Source: JAOAPY01 sp038237475
Lineage (GTDB): Bacteria > Acidobacteriota > Blastocatellia > Pyrinomonadales > Pyrinomonadaceae
Direction of reading: 5' to 3'
NCBI GenBank assembly: GCA_038237475.1
Contig: JBBRYS010000013.1
Location: forward strand, 1 to 64,000
DNA length: 64,000 nucleotides
The notes beneath the pieces are model-generated. The model saw only the letters and a program-made list of their open reading frames with translations. It had not been told where the DNA came from and did no database searches. This document shows, piece by piece, positions 7,440-16,095 of the stretch (position 1 is its first letter; the number at the start of each line of letters is the position of its first letter). Made by a program: the position numbers and the translations under genes.

Positions 7440-10400
7440 ATGCCAGATCAGAGTACAGGTGTTTGCGCGGCCAGAACAAACGCGCTTGTCTGCAATATCC
7501 ACGAGCTTATCACCGAACTGGAAGAACGGATTGAGGACGGCGAGCCGTTCGACAACCCGAAACTAACCCGAACCGCTGAAAGAGTCTTTGGCGGCAGTAG
7601 AGCGCAAGGCAGATACACGCCGCGCGATGCTTATGACGCCGTAGAGATCGCCGTCAATAACTACCTGCTAGAGAGACACGCCGGAGAGCTAATGCAAATG
7701 GAAGTAACCGAGGCCCTTGCTTCCGTCCTGCGTCCATTGATGCAGCGACTACCGCGACAAACGGATCGCACGTTAGAGCAGACCGAGCTACAGCAATTCT
7801 CGACACCACCGACGCTGGCTTTTGTGGCTGCGCGATTACTCGATCCAAAGCCCGACGACATAGTTCTAGAGCCATCAGCCGGAACCGGTAGCCTCGCGAT
7901 CTGGCCTCGCGCAGTTGGCGCGAAGGTTATCTGTAACGAGACGAGCTTGCGGCGAAACTCCTTGCTCCGCTGTGTGCTCAACTTCGACGCCTTACCGCTT
8001 GATGCGGAGTTCATCGACGACCTGTTACCCGCAGATATTCAACCGACCGCTGTCCTGATGAATCCGCCGTTTAGCTCCACCAGCGGCAGAGTCGCAAAAA
8101 CCAATCCACTCTACGGAGCGCGACACGTCGCAAGCGCTCTACGCCGATTGAGGGATGGTGGACGCCTGGTCGCGATTGTTAGCGAAGCGATGAGCTTCCA
8201 CCATCCGAGCTTTAGCGAATGGTGGCAGCGGATTGCTTGTCTCTGCAATGTCCGCGCAAACCTCACCCTGGGCGGAAAGGAATATGCGAAATACGGAACC
8301 GCCCCCGACGTTCAAATCCTCGTCATTGATAAGACCGGAGCAACACCCGGAACGAACTGGCAAGAGCAGCTAAAGCAGATTAGTTGGGGCAGCGCCGCGA
8401 CGTTTGAGGAAGCTTGGGAAGCGCTCAAGCATTTAGTTGAGCCATCGCCACCCACGGACGATGATCCTGACGACGCGGAACCAAGCAGCAATCTTTTTGT
8501 CCCGTACGTGCCAGCGAAGCTCACAGGCGGCAGATCTCATCCGGCCGTAATCGTCGAGTCAGCGTCAATGGCCGCAGTCACGCCGCCTGACATTACCTAC
8601 AAGCCACACCTAGCAGCAGAAATTGTCAGCGAAGGGAGACTGTCAGACATTCAGCTTGAGCGCGTTATCTATGCCGGACAGAGACACGAGCAGAGACTAC
8701 CGGACGGATCACGCGCAGGTTTCTTTGTTGGTGACGGCACCGGAGTTGGCAAAGGCCGCGTATTGGCCGGCATCATTGCCGACAACTGGAATCAAGACCG
8801 CCAACGCGCGATCTGGCTTTCCGTCAATAATGACTTGCTCGAATCATCGCGGCGCGATCTTACTGACTTAGGCTTGGCAAACATTCAACTAGCGCGAATC
8901 AATGACTACCCGCCAGCCGGAGAAATCACCCTACCGCGCGGGGTAATCTTTAGTTCTTACTCATCGCTTATCGCCGCAGCCAAGACGGGAGAGAAACGCA
9001 TAGACCAAATCCAACGCTGGCTTGGCAGCGACGGCGCAATCATCTTTGATGAAGCGCACAAAGCAAAGAACGCCCTCGCAGGTGGACGTGGCGAACCAAC
9101 CCTTACCGGACAAGCTGTCATTGACCTACAGAACCCGGAGCGCAATTCAGACTATCGCGTGGTCTATGCATCCGCTACGGGAGCCACAGACGTTCGCAAC
9201 ATGGCCTATATGACAAGGCTTGGATTGTGGGGCATAGGCACCAGTTTCCCCGGCGGCTTTCAAGAGTTCATGCAGGAGATTGAGTCTGGTGGAGTCGGCG
9301 CCATGGAAATGGTCAGCCGCGATATGAAAGCGCTTGGCATGTATCTATCCGGCTCGATCTCGTTTGGCGTATGCCCAATCAGCGGAAAGGCCGTTGAGTA
9401 TCGCGAGCGCATCCACCGACTAACCCCACAGCAGCGCGAAATGTACAACCGCGCCGCCGATGCATGGCAGAGCGTACTACGGAACATCGACGCCGCCTTG
9501 GAACTCACCAACGGCGGGCCTCGCGCTCGCGCCATGGCCCTTAACAAGTTTTGGGGAGATCATCAGCGGTTCTTTCGCCAAGTAATCTGCACTTTCAAAG
9601 TGCCGAGTGTGATCGCGGAAACCGAAGCCGCGTTGAGCGAAGGCAAGTCAGTTGTAATCTCACTGGTAGGAACTGGCGAGGCACGAACGAAGGAGCAGGT
9701 TGCAAAGGCCACCGCCAACGGCGGCATGCTTGAGGACTTGGACTTCTCACCGCGCGAAGTGATCGCTGCCATGGTCGATCGTGGATTCCCCACGACGCTC
9801 TATCAAGACGTCACCGACCCAGGCACGGGCCGAACGATCCAAGTACCAGTGAGAGACGGCCAAGGCAACACCGTACAGAGTAAGGAAGCCTTGCGCATGA
9901 AGCAGGAAGTAATCGACGGCTTATCATCGTTGGAATTGCCGGAAAATCCGCTGGATCAACTTGTCAACCACTTTGGCGAGCGCAACGTTGCCGAGCTTAC
10001 CGGAAGAACGCGCCGCCTCATTCGCGACTCACGCGGACGAGTCGAGTACAAAAAGCGAGCGCCGGAAGGTGTAGCCATGCACCGAACAAACGTTCACGAA
10101 ATGGCACAGTTTCAAGCGGGCAAGAAGCGCGTTGCGATTATCAGCGATGCCGCCGCTATGGGAATCTCGCTTCATGCTTCCAACCGCGAGGAGAACCGCC
10201 AGCGACGGGTGCACGTTACCCTTGAGCTCGGTTGGAGCGCGGACAAGCAGATGCAGACTTTTGGCCGGACGCATCGATCAGATCAAGCCGTGCCGCCTGA
10301 GTACGTCTTGCTTTCAACCGAATTAGGCGGTGAGAAGCGGTTTAGCTCAACCATCGCGCGAAGGCTTGGCAGTCTGGGAGCATTGACCAAAGGCGACCGA

Positions 10401-11840
10401 GGCGCAGCCGACAGCGGCGACCTCGCAAAGTACAACTTTGAAACGGAGGAAGGCCGAGCCGCTTTGTGTCTCATGCTGCGCCGCATTGTCGAAAGCGGCA
10501 ATGTCCCAGGCATCGGCAACCCGCGCCAGACATTGCGCGCTATCGGCCTACTGGTCAGAAACCGCGACGGCTGCGAAGAAGTGCGGAAAGATGACCTCTA
10601 CAACGTGCCGAGGTTTCTTAACCGCGTATTGGCGCTCGACGTTGAACACCAAAACGCGCTGTTCGATCACTTTGTTGACTTGTTCGATGAAACCGTCCGT
10701 TACGCCAAGGCTAACGCCACCTTTGACGAAGGAGTGACCGACATTAAAGCTTTGGCCATTCGGATTGCCAATGCTCCGCGCATAGTGCATACCGACGAAA
10801 TCACCAACGCCCAAACCACCCATTACACCTTAGAAATTGACGTGCCATCAAAGGCCGTAAGCTTCGACGAGGCCGAGCGCATGCGAAAGCGAAAGACCGG
10901 AGCATTCTTTCGCCACCGGAGGAACGGTCACTTTATCTTAGCGCTTGAATCGGGACGGCATACCAACCCGGAGAACGGAAACAGTTATCGCACATTCGCG
11001 GTGTGGAAACCGGAAGGGGCACGCTGCAGCTACATTCACGACGAAGAGCTGGCCGAGAAATACCGAGCTGTTATTCCAAGCAAGGCGCGTCAATGGTGGA
11101 CACAAAAGCACAGCGCAGTGCCACCGATTGAAACTCTCGAGACGCACATTATTGGCGGAGCGATAATTCCGCTATGGCAGAGATTCAAGACCCACGAAGA
11201 AGCCCGTTTGCGCGTAGTGCGAGTTACTACGGACGACGGACAGCGAATTGTAGGCATTCGCATTCCCCCTGAGCAGGTTGGCCCCATCGTTAGAGCGCTT
11301 GGCTCCACTCGCGATCTCCGCGAGCCGGAAGAAATCTTTACCGGCATCCTGGACGAAGGCGAAGAAGTCTTGCTGGTTTCCGGTTTAAAGCTTTGCCGAA
11401 AAGTGGTTCACCGAGAGCCTGTCATAGAGCTAATTGGAGTCGATCCATACAAGTTTGCCGAGCTTCGCAGCCTTGGCCTAATCAATGAGCAGATCGACTG
11501 GAAGCAGAGGTTCCTTGTCCCGAGCGATGAGGAAACCGGTGTCGCCGTGCTGACTGACTTGCTACTGCGCTATCCAGTACTGGCAAGCGACGCTTTGACC
11601 GACGACGAACTGATCGCGGCGATTGAGCCGACCACGTTCGCGCCGCCTCAGATCATCGACCTGGACGAGTGGTTTGTTTCTGTCGAAGCCGAGCCGAGGC
11701 CGCAGCCTTCAGCCGCCGAGCAAGCGCGAGAGATTGAAACCGCAGAGACGGGTTGGGCGCTACCAGCCTTCTACTTTTCTCGACCCTCGCAACCCGCTCC
11801 CGAGGTTGAAGAAATACAACTGGCTTTGGATTTTGGATGA
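7440..11840 (+). CDS. N6-adenine methyltransferase / strawberry-notch helicase fusion (DarB-like)
   Basis: 1466 residues. Residues about 85-300 form a class I methyltransferase, with SAM-binding LEPSAGTG (143-150) and the amino-methyltransferase motif NPPF (208-211). Residues about 390-1050 form a strawberry-notch superfamily 2 helicase: Walker A GDGTGVGKGR (431-440), DEAH (537-540), and a C-terminal lobe with motif VI GRTHRSDQ near 940. The remaining 400 residues are a poorly characterised tail. This layout resembles DarB of phage P1, which protects DNA against type I restriction. RBS AAGGAG lies about 10 bases before the ATG. Probable role: methylating or remodelling DNA of the element to resist host restriction (inference). 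Confidence 0.88.
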   Translation: MPDQSTGVCAARTNALVCNIHELITELEERIEDGEPFDNPKLTRTAERVFGGSRAQGRYTPRDAYDAVEIAVNNYLLERHAGELMQMEVTEALASVLRPLMQRLPRQTDRTLEQTELQQFSTPPTLAFVAARLLDPKPDDIVLEPSAGTGSLAIWPRAVGAKVICNETSLRRNSLLRCVLNFDALPLDAEFIDDLLPADIQPTAVLMNPPFSSTSGRVAKTNPLYGARHVASALRRLRDGGRLVAIVSEAMSFHHPSFSEWWQRIACLCNVRANLTLGGKEYAKYGTAPDVQILVIDKTGATPGTNWQEQLKQISWGSAATFEEAWEALKHLVEPSPPTDDDPDDAEPSSNLFVPYVPAKLTGGRSHPAVIVESASMAAVTPPDITYKPHLAAEIVSEGRLSDIQLERVIYAGQRHEQRLPDGSRAGFFVGDGTGVGKGRVLAGIIADNWNQDRQRAIWLSVNNDLLESSRRDLTDLGLANIQLARINDYPPAGEITLPRGVIFSSYSSLIAAAKTGEKRIDQIQRWLGSDGAIIFDEAHKAKNALAGGRGEPTLTGQAVIDLQNPERNSDYRVVYASATGATDVRNMAYMTRLGLWGIGTSFPGGFQEFMQEIESGGVGAMEMVSRDMKALGMYLSGSISFGVCPISGKAVEYRERIHRLTPQQREMYNRAADAWQSVLRNIDAALELTNGGPRARAMALNKFWGDHQRFFRQVICTFKVPSVIAETEAALSEGKSVVISLVGTGEARTKEQVAKATANGGMLEDLDFSPREVIAAMVDRGFPTTLYQDVTDPGTGRTIQVPVRDGQGNTVQSKEALRMKQEVIDGLSSLELPENPLDQLVNHFGERNVAELTGRTRRLIRDSRGRVEYKKRAPEGVAMHRTNVHEMAQFQAGKKRVAIISDAAAMGISLHASNREENRQRRVHVTLELGWSADKQMQTFGRTHRSDQAVPPEYVLLSTELGGEKRFSSTIARRLGSLGALTKGDRGAADSGDLAKYNFETEEGRAALCLMLRRIVESGNVPGIGNPRQTLRAIGLLVRNRDGCEEVRKDDLYNVPRFLNRVLALDVEHQNALFDHFVDLFDETVRYAKANATFDEGVTDIKALAIRIANAPRIVHTDEITNAQTTHYTLEIDVPSKAVSFDEAERMRKRKTGAFFRHRRNGHFILALESGRHTNPENGNSYRTFAVWKPEGARCSYIHDEELAEKYRAVIPSKARQWWTQKHSAVPPIETLETHIIGGAIIPLWQRFKTHEEARLRVVRVTTDDGQRIVGIRIPPEQVGPIVRALGSTRDLREPEEIFTGILDEGEEVLLVSGLKLCRKVVHREPVIELIGVDPYKFAELRSLGLINEQIDWKQRFLVPSDEETGVAVLTDLLLRYPVLASDALTDDELIAAIEPTTFAPPQIIDLDEWFVSVEAEPRPQPSAAEQAREIETAETGWALPAFYFSRPSQPAPEVEEIQLALDFG

Positions 11841-11843
11841 GAT

Positions 11844-12224
11844 ATGTCTGCGATCCTTAAGACCACGCCTTTGCAAGGTGCTTCAGCTGCCGCTAGCCGC
11901 GAAGGAGTATTCGCCGGTGCGGGATCGGTCGGCGACGCATCGTCAATCACTGCTGAGGCTCTGCCGTTCGCGCTCGGTGGCGACCGTCTGCTGGCTTTCC
12001 AAGCCCTGCGATTGCTCATGCGCCTAGATCGTGACTTGTTGGAGGCTCGCGCCCAATGGAATCAGGACTGGTTCCGTCGGCTGATGCGTATTCGACCCAG
12101 GGCGGTTCGCCGTCTGGCTAGGCGCTGGGAAAGGCTTACTCCTATACCCTCTATCCGACTCGGGACGCTTAGAAGGCGTTATCACGCCAATCTAGCCTGT
12201 TACCTCTACGACACTCGACCATAG
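11844..12224 (+). CDS. Small basic protein of unknown function
   Basis: 126 residues. It begins four bases after the stop of the giant helicase gene, which suggests translational coupling. The first 35 residues are Ala/Gly/Ser-rich. The second half is strongly basic and helical (LLMRLDRDLLEARAQ, RRLMRIRPRAVRRLARRWERL), which could bind nucleic acid. I do not recognise the family. No clear ribosome binding site, so it depends on readthrough or coupling if real. Confidence 0.45.
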   Translation: MSAILKTTPLQGASAAASREGVFAGAGSVGDASSITAEALPFALGGDRLLAFQALRLLMRLDRDLLEARAQWNQDWFRRLMRIRPRAVRRLARRWERLTPIPSIRLGTLRRRYHANLACYLYDTRP

Positions 12225-12847
12225 TCAAGGCGCCTTGTTTACCACTGTATCCCACCGCGGAGTGCGTTCAATCGTTCCCCTCGATACCTACCCGCCACAC
12301 AGGAGCCAAAAAAGCGGAGTGCGAACCGCCGCTCACACCTTCAAGTGCCTTAGCTGTATGCGGGATTTGGGTGAATGAAGACCAAAAACTCGCTAGGGTT
12401 AGGTTCGGGTCTCGCGCGCTCACGCGCACCCCTGTGGCTTTCCAAGAAGCCTCCTTAACGGGGCTGCCTTGTCCCCTTCTTGCCGTTTACTGCTCCTCGC
12501 TGTTGCCCTTTATGTCCGTCTGCCGGTCGCTCACTGAGGTCCTGAAAAAGATTGCCTTGATCGTTATGCGGCTGGAAGTTTGACCTCAGTTTGTCGTCTT
12601 GGATGGTAGGCACAAAGCAATAGAGCAGGGCAATAGAGTGGGCAGACAAGATAGAGCTAAAAAACCGCTTTCGGTTACGACGTAAGTTCTTTCTTATCAA
12701 CAACTCTAGAATCTAGAATCTCTATAGAGAAATTAGAGAAACTCAAGAACTGGCAAAACCGCCTTCGGTTCAATGATTTACCGCTCTACTTTTCGTTGAT
12801 TTTTGGGGCGTGGAATTTCACAGAATACAGTTGAGAGGAGAATGAAA
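12225..12847. other. Non-coding region of the mobile element with hairpin and repeat motifs
   Basis: About 620 bases without a convincing gene. Two nearly identical small hairpins AACCG-CYTT-CGGTT occur at 12663-12676 and 12757-12770. Between them lie a perfect palindrome TCTCTATAGAGA (12719-12730), a direct repeat of TAGAATC and AT-rich sequence. Upstream, GCAATAGAG occurs twice at about 12617 and 12630. Such a compact AT-rich, repeat-bearing block inside a mobile element could be an origin, a transfer site or a regulatory leader for the next gene. Function is unproven. Confidence 0.45.
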
Positions 12848-13447
12848 ATGAGTACACGACGTAGCAGAAGAACGCTTGTAAAGAGGATTACTTCCACAAA
12901 TGTTTATGTGGATCAGGCGACTCAGATGCAAGCCATCATGGAAGCGACGAATACGAAAGAGGCACAGCTAGTACGAGTGTTACTCGATGAAGCGCTTTCG
13001 GCCCGTCGCCGGAAATCCGTTCAGAGCGCAGAGCCGGAGCCGCCTCCGCCAACCCAGGATATTTCTGAGACGCTTCAGACCCTCCAGACACTTATGTTGA
13101 GGATGATCGGTCAGGAAGAAAGCACTTCCCAGATGCAGAGTGTGAGTTTGGAGCTTATACAGGAGGCAGTGGCGGAAGCCCGTAGCGGAAAAATGAATGT
13201 TTGGGAGTTTTTAGTGGCACCTGGTCTTAGCGCTAAGGGCAAAAGCACCGGCGAGATTGCGCAACTCTTCGACGTACAAAACGAAGACGCGAAAGACTAC
13301 GCTTATGGTCTGGCAGAGGAAATCAAGAAGGAACTTGACGCAGACGAACCGGATTCGACCAGCAACACGTCTGATGATGACGATCGCCAGGAGAGCTTCG
13401 TTTATGAGCCATCTGATACTTCAGGAAACGGCGGACCAGCAACATAA
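12848..13447 (+). CDS. Possible ribbon-helix-helix-like regulatory protein
   Basis: 199 residues. The N-terminal 45 residues are basic and then follow a pattern like a ribbon-helix-helix DNA-binding fold (a TNVYVD strand, then AQLVRVLLDEALSARRRK helix). A Pro/Glu-rich linker comes next, then a helical middle part (TLQTLQTLMLRMIG, SLELIQEAVAEAR) and a very acidic C-terminus (DDDDRQE). The ATG at 12848 has GAGAGGAG seven bases upstream; the ATG at 12842 is too close to that site. It is probably a regulator or partition-like accessory of the element. The fold assignment is tentative. Confidence 0.6.
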   Translation: MSTRRSRRTLVKRITSTNVYVDQATQMQAIMEATNTKEAQLVRVLLDEALSARRRKSVQSAEPEPPPPTQDISETLQTLQTLMLRMIGQEESTSQMQSVSLELIQEAVAEARSGKMNVWEFLVAPGLSAKGKSTGEIAQLFDVQNEDAKDYAYGLAEEIKKELDADEPDSTSNTSDDDDRQESFVYEPSDTSGNGGPAT

Positions 13448-13690
13448 TTGATATCCAGCCGAATAGATGTAGTTGTGTTTTACAACAGGTAGGCCGAAAC
13501 CTGAACTATCTCTTCCCATTCTATCCTTCTTTTCACACAAAATCCTTAAGGCTTTTGCGCCTGCCTGTCTTCCATCGCTGCTTTTTGATACAGGGCACGT
13601 GACTGGCACGACGCTTGAAGTCGGGTGTGCCTCGATGAAGTTTGATTTGCGGGCACGCCCGTCATTCACAAAGCAATTGAGGAATAGAAT

Positions 13691-13933
13691 ATGAGCGCAC
13701 TAGCTAAGACGCAGTTGTTGTCTTCCCAACAGCCAATGAGAGCAATCTGGAATAGCTGCGAGGCCGCGCAATACCTTCGCATACATCCGCGTACTTTGGT
13801 GCGCATGGCTCGTAGAGGTGAGATCCCTTCGATTCAAATTGGCAGACTTTGGAGATTCCGTCGAATTGACCTCGATGATTGGTTGACCAGTAAGGTAAAC
13901 TCAGTCAGCTATCCATGCCGCCTCAATTCGTAA
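13691..13933 (+). CDS. Excisionase-family helix-turn-helix protein
   Basis: 80 residues with a MerR/excisionase-type winged HTH: CEAAQYLRIHPRTLVRMARRGEIPSIQIGRLWRFRRIDLDDWL (about residues 21-63), the usual signature of DNA-binding proteins that accompany tyrosine integrases. It ends nine bases before the integrase gene, so the two are probably cotranscribed. It likely controls excision directionality or integrase expression. Confidence 0.8.
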   Translation: MSALAKTQLLSSQQPMRAIWNSCEAAQYLRIHPRTLVRMARRGEIPSIQIGRLWRFRRIDLDDWLTSKVNSVSYPCRLNS

Positions 13934-13942
13934 GGAGAAAAT

Positions 13943-15157
13943 ATGAGGTGTGCACGTTACCAACGAGGCCAACTGCGACTTAGCAGGCGCAAGGACGGAA
14001 GTAAGGTTTGGGAATACCGATGGCGAGAGGCTCAAACAGATGGAACTCGCAAGCGGCGGTCGAAGATCGTCGGTTCTTTCGAGGATTATCCGAACGAGTC
14101 ACTCGCTCAAACCGCTTTAGATGGCTTGCGCCTAAACGCCAACCAACTCACTCTTCAAGGAGCCAACAAGGATATTAGCGTGGAAGCTTTAGTGTACCAC
14201 TATCGAGAACACGAACTACCGGACATCTTCTTTAAGGGAGACCCGGAGAGAATCTCGGATGAGGACGAGCGAAAGTCGTGGTCCACGCAGGATACTTACG
14301 ATGGCTATTTGAGGAAGTGGATTTTACCTCGCTGGCGGTCCCACCGTTTGTCTGAGGTCAAAGCTGTGGCAGTAGAGCAATGGCTGAAGACTCTCAGTTT
14401 TGAGAATGGTGATCCGCTGGCGAGAGGTAGCAAGGCAAAGATCAGAAATATCATGAGCGCGCTTTACTCTCACGCGATTCGGTGGGAATGGGCCACGAGG
14501 AACCCGATCACGAGTGTTCGACAAAGCGCAAAACGACAATCGGTTCCCGAGATTCTGACAATTGACGAACTCGTCAAACTACTGAATGCCATTCCAGAGC
14601 CTTTCCGTACGGCTGTCTTTCTGGACGGCGCAAGTGGCTTGCGAGTCGGCGAATTGTTGGGACTCAAATGGGAGGATGTGGATTTCAAGAAAAGTGTCAT
14701 TTACATCCGGCGCTCGATTGTGAAGCAGAGAATTGGGCCGCCAAAAACCGAAGCTTCGCAAAAGCCAATTCCGATGAACGCGGAATTGGCAAAATCACTG
14801 CGGCTCTGGAAGATGAAAACGATTTACAACCGTCCCGGCGACTGGGTGTATGCCAGCCCTGCCAAGAAAGGTACGCAGCCGTATTGGCCAAAGTCTATCT
14901 ATCGCGTTTACATCAAGCGAGCAGCGGACAAAATTGGCTTACGGAAGCATATCGGCTGGCACACCTTCCGTCATACGTTCGGGACGATCCTGAATGCCAA
15001 TGGAGAAAACCCCAAAGTCATTCAGGAGCTCATGCGTCATGCCAATCTCAAGGTCACGATGGACACCTACGTCCAGGCTGTGACGGATGAAAAGCGAGAG
15101 GCGCAGAACAAGGTTGTGAAGATGCTTCTTCCAGGTATTCGCAGGGCTGTGATTTAG
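13943..15157 (+). CDS. Tyrosine recombinase / integrase
   Basis: 404 residues. The N-terminal part (about 1-75) resembles an Arm-type DNA-binding domain, followed by a SAM-like core-binding domain (about 78-195) and a catalytic domain (about 200-395). The catalytic residues are visible: Arg234 in SGLRVGEL, His340 and Arg343 in WHTFRHTFGT, His366 in LMRHANLK and the nucleophile Tyr376 in TMDTYVQ. A candidate beta-hairpin lysine is in PPKTEAS near 268. AAGGAG precedes the ATG. The gene ends about 60 bases from the 3' end of a tRNA-Glu gene, the presumed target. Confidence 0.93.
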   Translation: MRCARYQRGQLRLSRRKDGSKVWEYRWREAQTDGTRKRRSKIVGSFEDYPNESLAQTALDGLRLNANQLTLQGANKDISVEALVYHYREHELPDIFFKGDPERISDEDERKSWSTQDTYDGYLRKWILPRWRSHRLSEVKAVAVEQWLKTLSFENGDPLARGSKAKIRNIMSALYSHAIRWEWATRNPITSVRQSAKRQSVPEILTIDELVKLLNAIPEPFRTAVFLDGASGLRVGELLGLKWEDVDFKKSVIYIRRSIVKQRIGPPKTEASQKPIPMNAELAKSLRLWKMKTIYNRPGDWVYASPAKKGTQPYWPKSIYRVYIKRAADKIGLRKHIGWHTFRHTFGTILNANGENPKVIQELMRHANLKVTMDTYVQAVTDEKREAQNKVVKMLLPGIRRAVI

Positions 15158-15217
15158 TTAATGGACCTTTCTGGACCCGCGGCGAAATCGTGATGTCTTG
15201 TAAGTGATTGAAGGAGT

Positions 15218-15293
<76 letters not shown>

Positions 15294-15311
15294 GTAACGC
15301 AGGAGGTTTTT

Positions 15312-15341
15312 AAACTACTGTATTGGTTTGAAGGCTGTCAA
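15312..15341 (-). promoter_or_regulatory. Candidate promoter of tRNA-Glu
   Basis: On the minus strand a perfect TTGACA (-35, 15336-15341) is followed after 18 bases by TAGTTT (-10-like, 15312-15317), about 18 bases before the first base of the tRNA. Confidence 0.5.
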
Positions 15342-16083
15342 ATAGCGCCAGTAAGAAAACCATTGTGCCCAATTCAGGCGATTCCTCTCATCCTTACCGA
15401 TTAGCCGGCAGCGAGATACGTGACTCTTGCAGTAGCTCCCTAATCGCTTCCAAATCTGGTAGATGTCCAAGCGTTCTGATCATTCCTTCGACGCCGGCGC
15501 GCGCAGGGCACCGGACCACGACTTGATTAGTCAAGTATGTAAATGCTGTTGATACCGGCTCAGCTGAGGTCAACTCATTCACTCAAGCCTCACTTTAAAC
15601 CTCCTCCGTATCTTTTCACCTTCTTCGGGTAATAAGTCTTGTAGTTACTTTCCTGAGCAAACAAAAACGAGGGACAACGCGGTAAAAGCCAACAGAAAGT
15701 TCGTGAGGGTTGAGCCTTGTCCAGCCATCTCCATGCCCAATGCTTCAGCAAGGCTGACACAGAAAACGATCTGCCTCGGGCTGCTGAAATTTTGAAGGAC
15801 ACCAGCGCTGCGGTGGACGCTGGTTTTCGTGACCCGTTTCTCTGTACAAATCCCCAAAAACTTCAAATCCCATCTTCATGACCAGTATCAATTCACTGAT
15901 GCAGCCATCGCCGGCTCTTTTCTTCGCATCAATATTGCGTAACCTCGCAAGCTTTCAGTCTTTCCTCGTTCTATCCCCAGAGTTTGGGAACAAGAGGCTG
16001 AAGCTGGGTATCTAACCAGCGGAAACAAGTTCCCAAATCCCACGCGCTGACCATTGCGGCGCGGGCTACGTAAAAGTGTGCTC
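15342..16083. other. Intergenic stretch without recognisable genes
   Basis: About 740 bases upstream of the VIT/VWA gene. A 62-codon minus-strand frame (15394-15582, GTG start) has no recognisable product and no well-placed ribosome binding site. I see no repeat or RNA gene here. Confidence 0.35.
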
Positions 16084-16095
16084 AGGAGAAAGTCT

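Noticed and set aside
12371..12583. A 70-codon plus-strand frame in the mobile non-coding block
   Set aside because: Composition is not protein-like and there is no ribosome binding site.
15394..15582. A 62-codon minus-strand frame between the tRNA and the VIT/VWA gene
   Set aside because: GTG start without a well-spaced ribosome binding site and no recognisable family; kept as unassigned.
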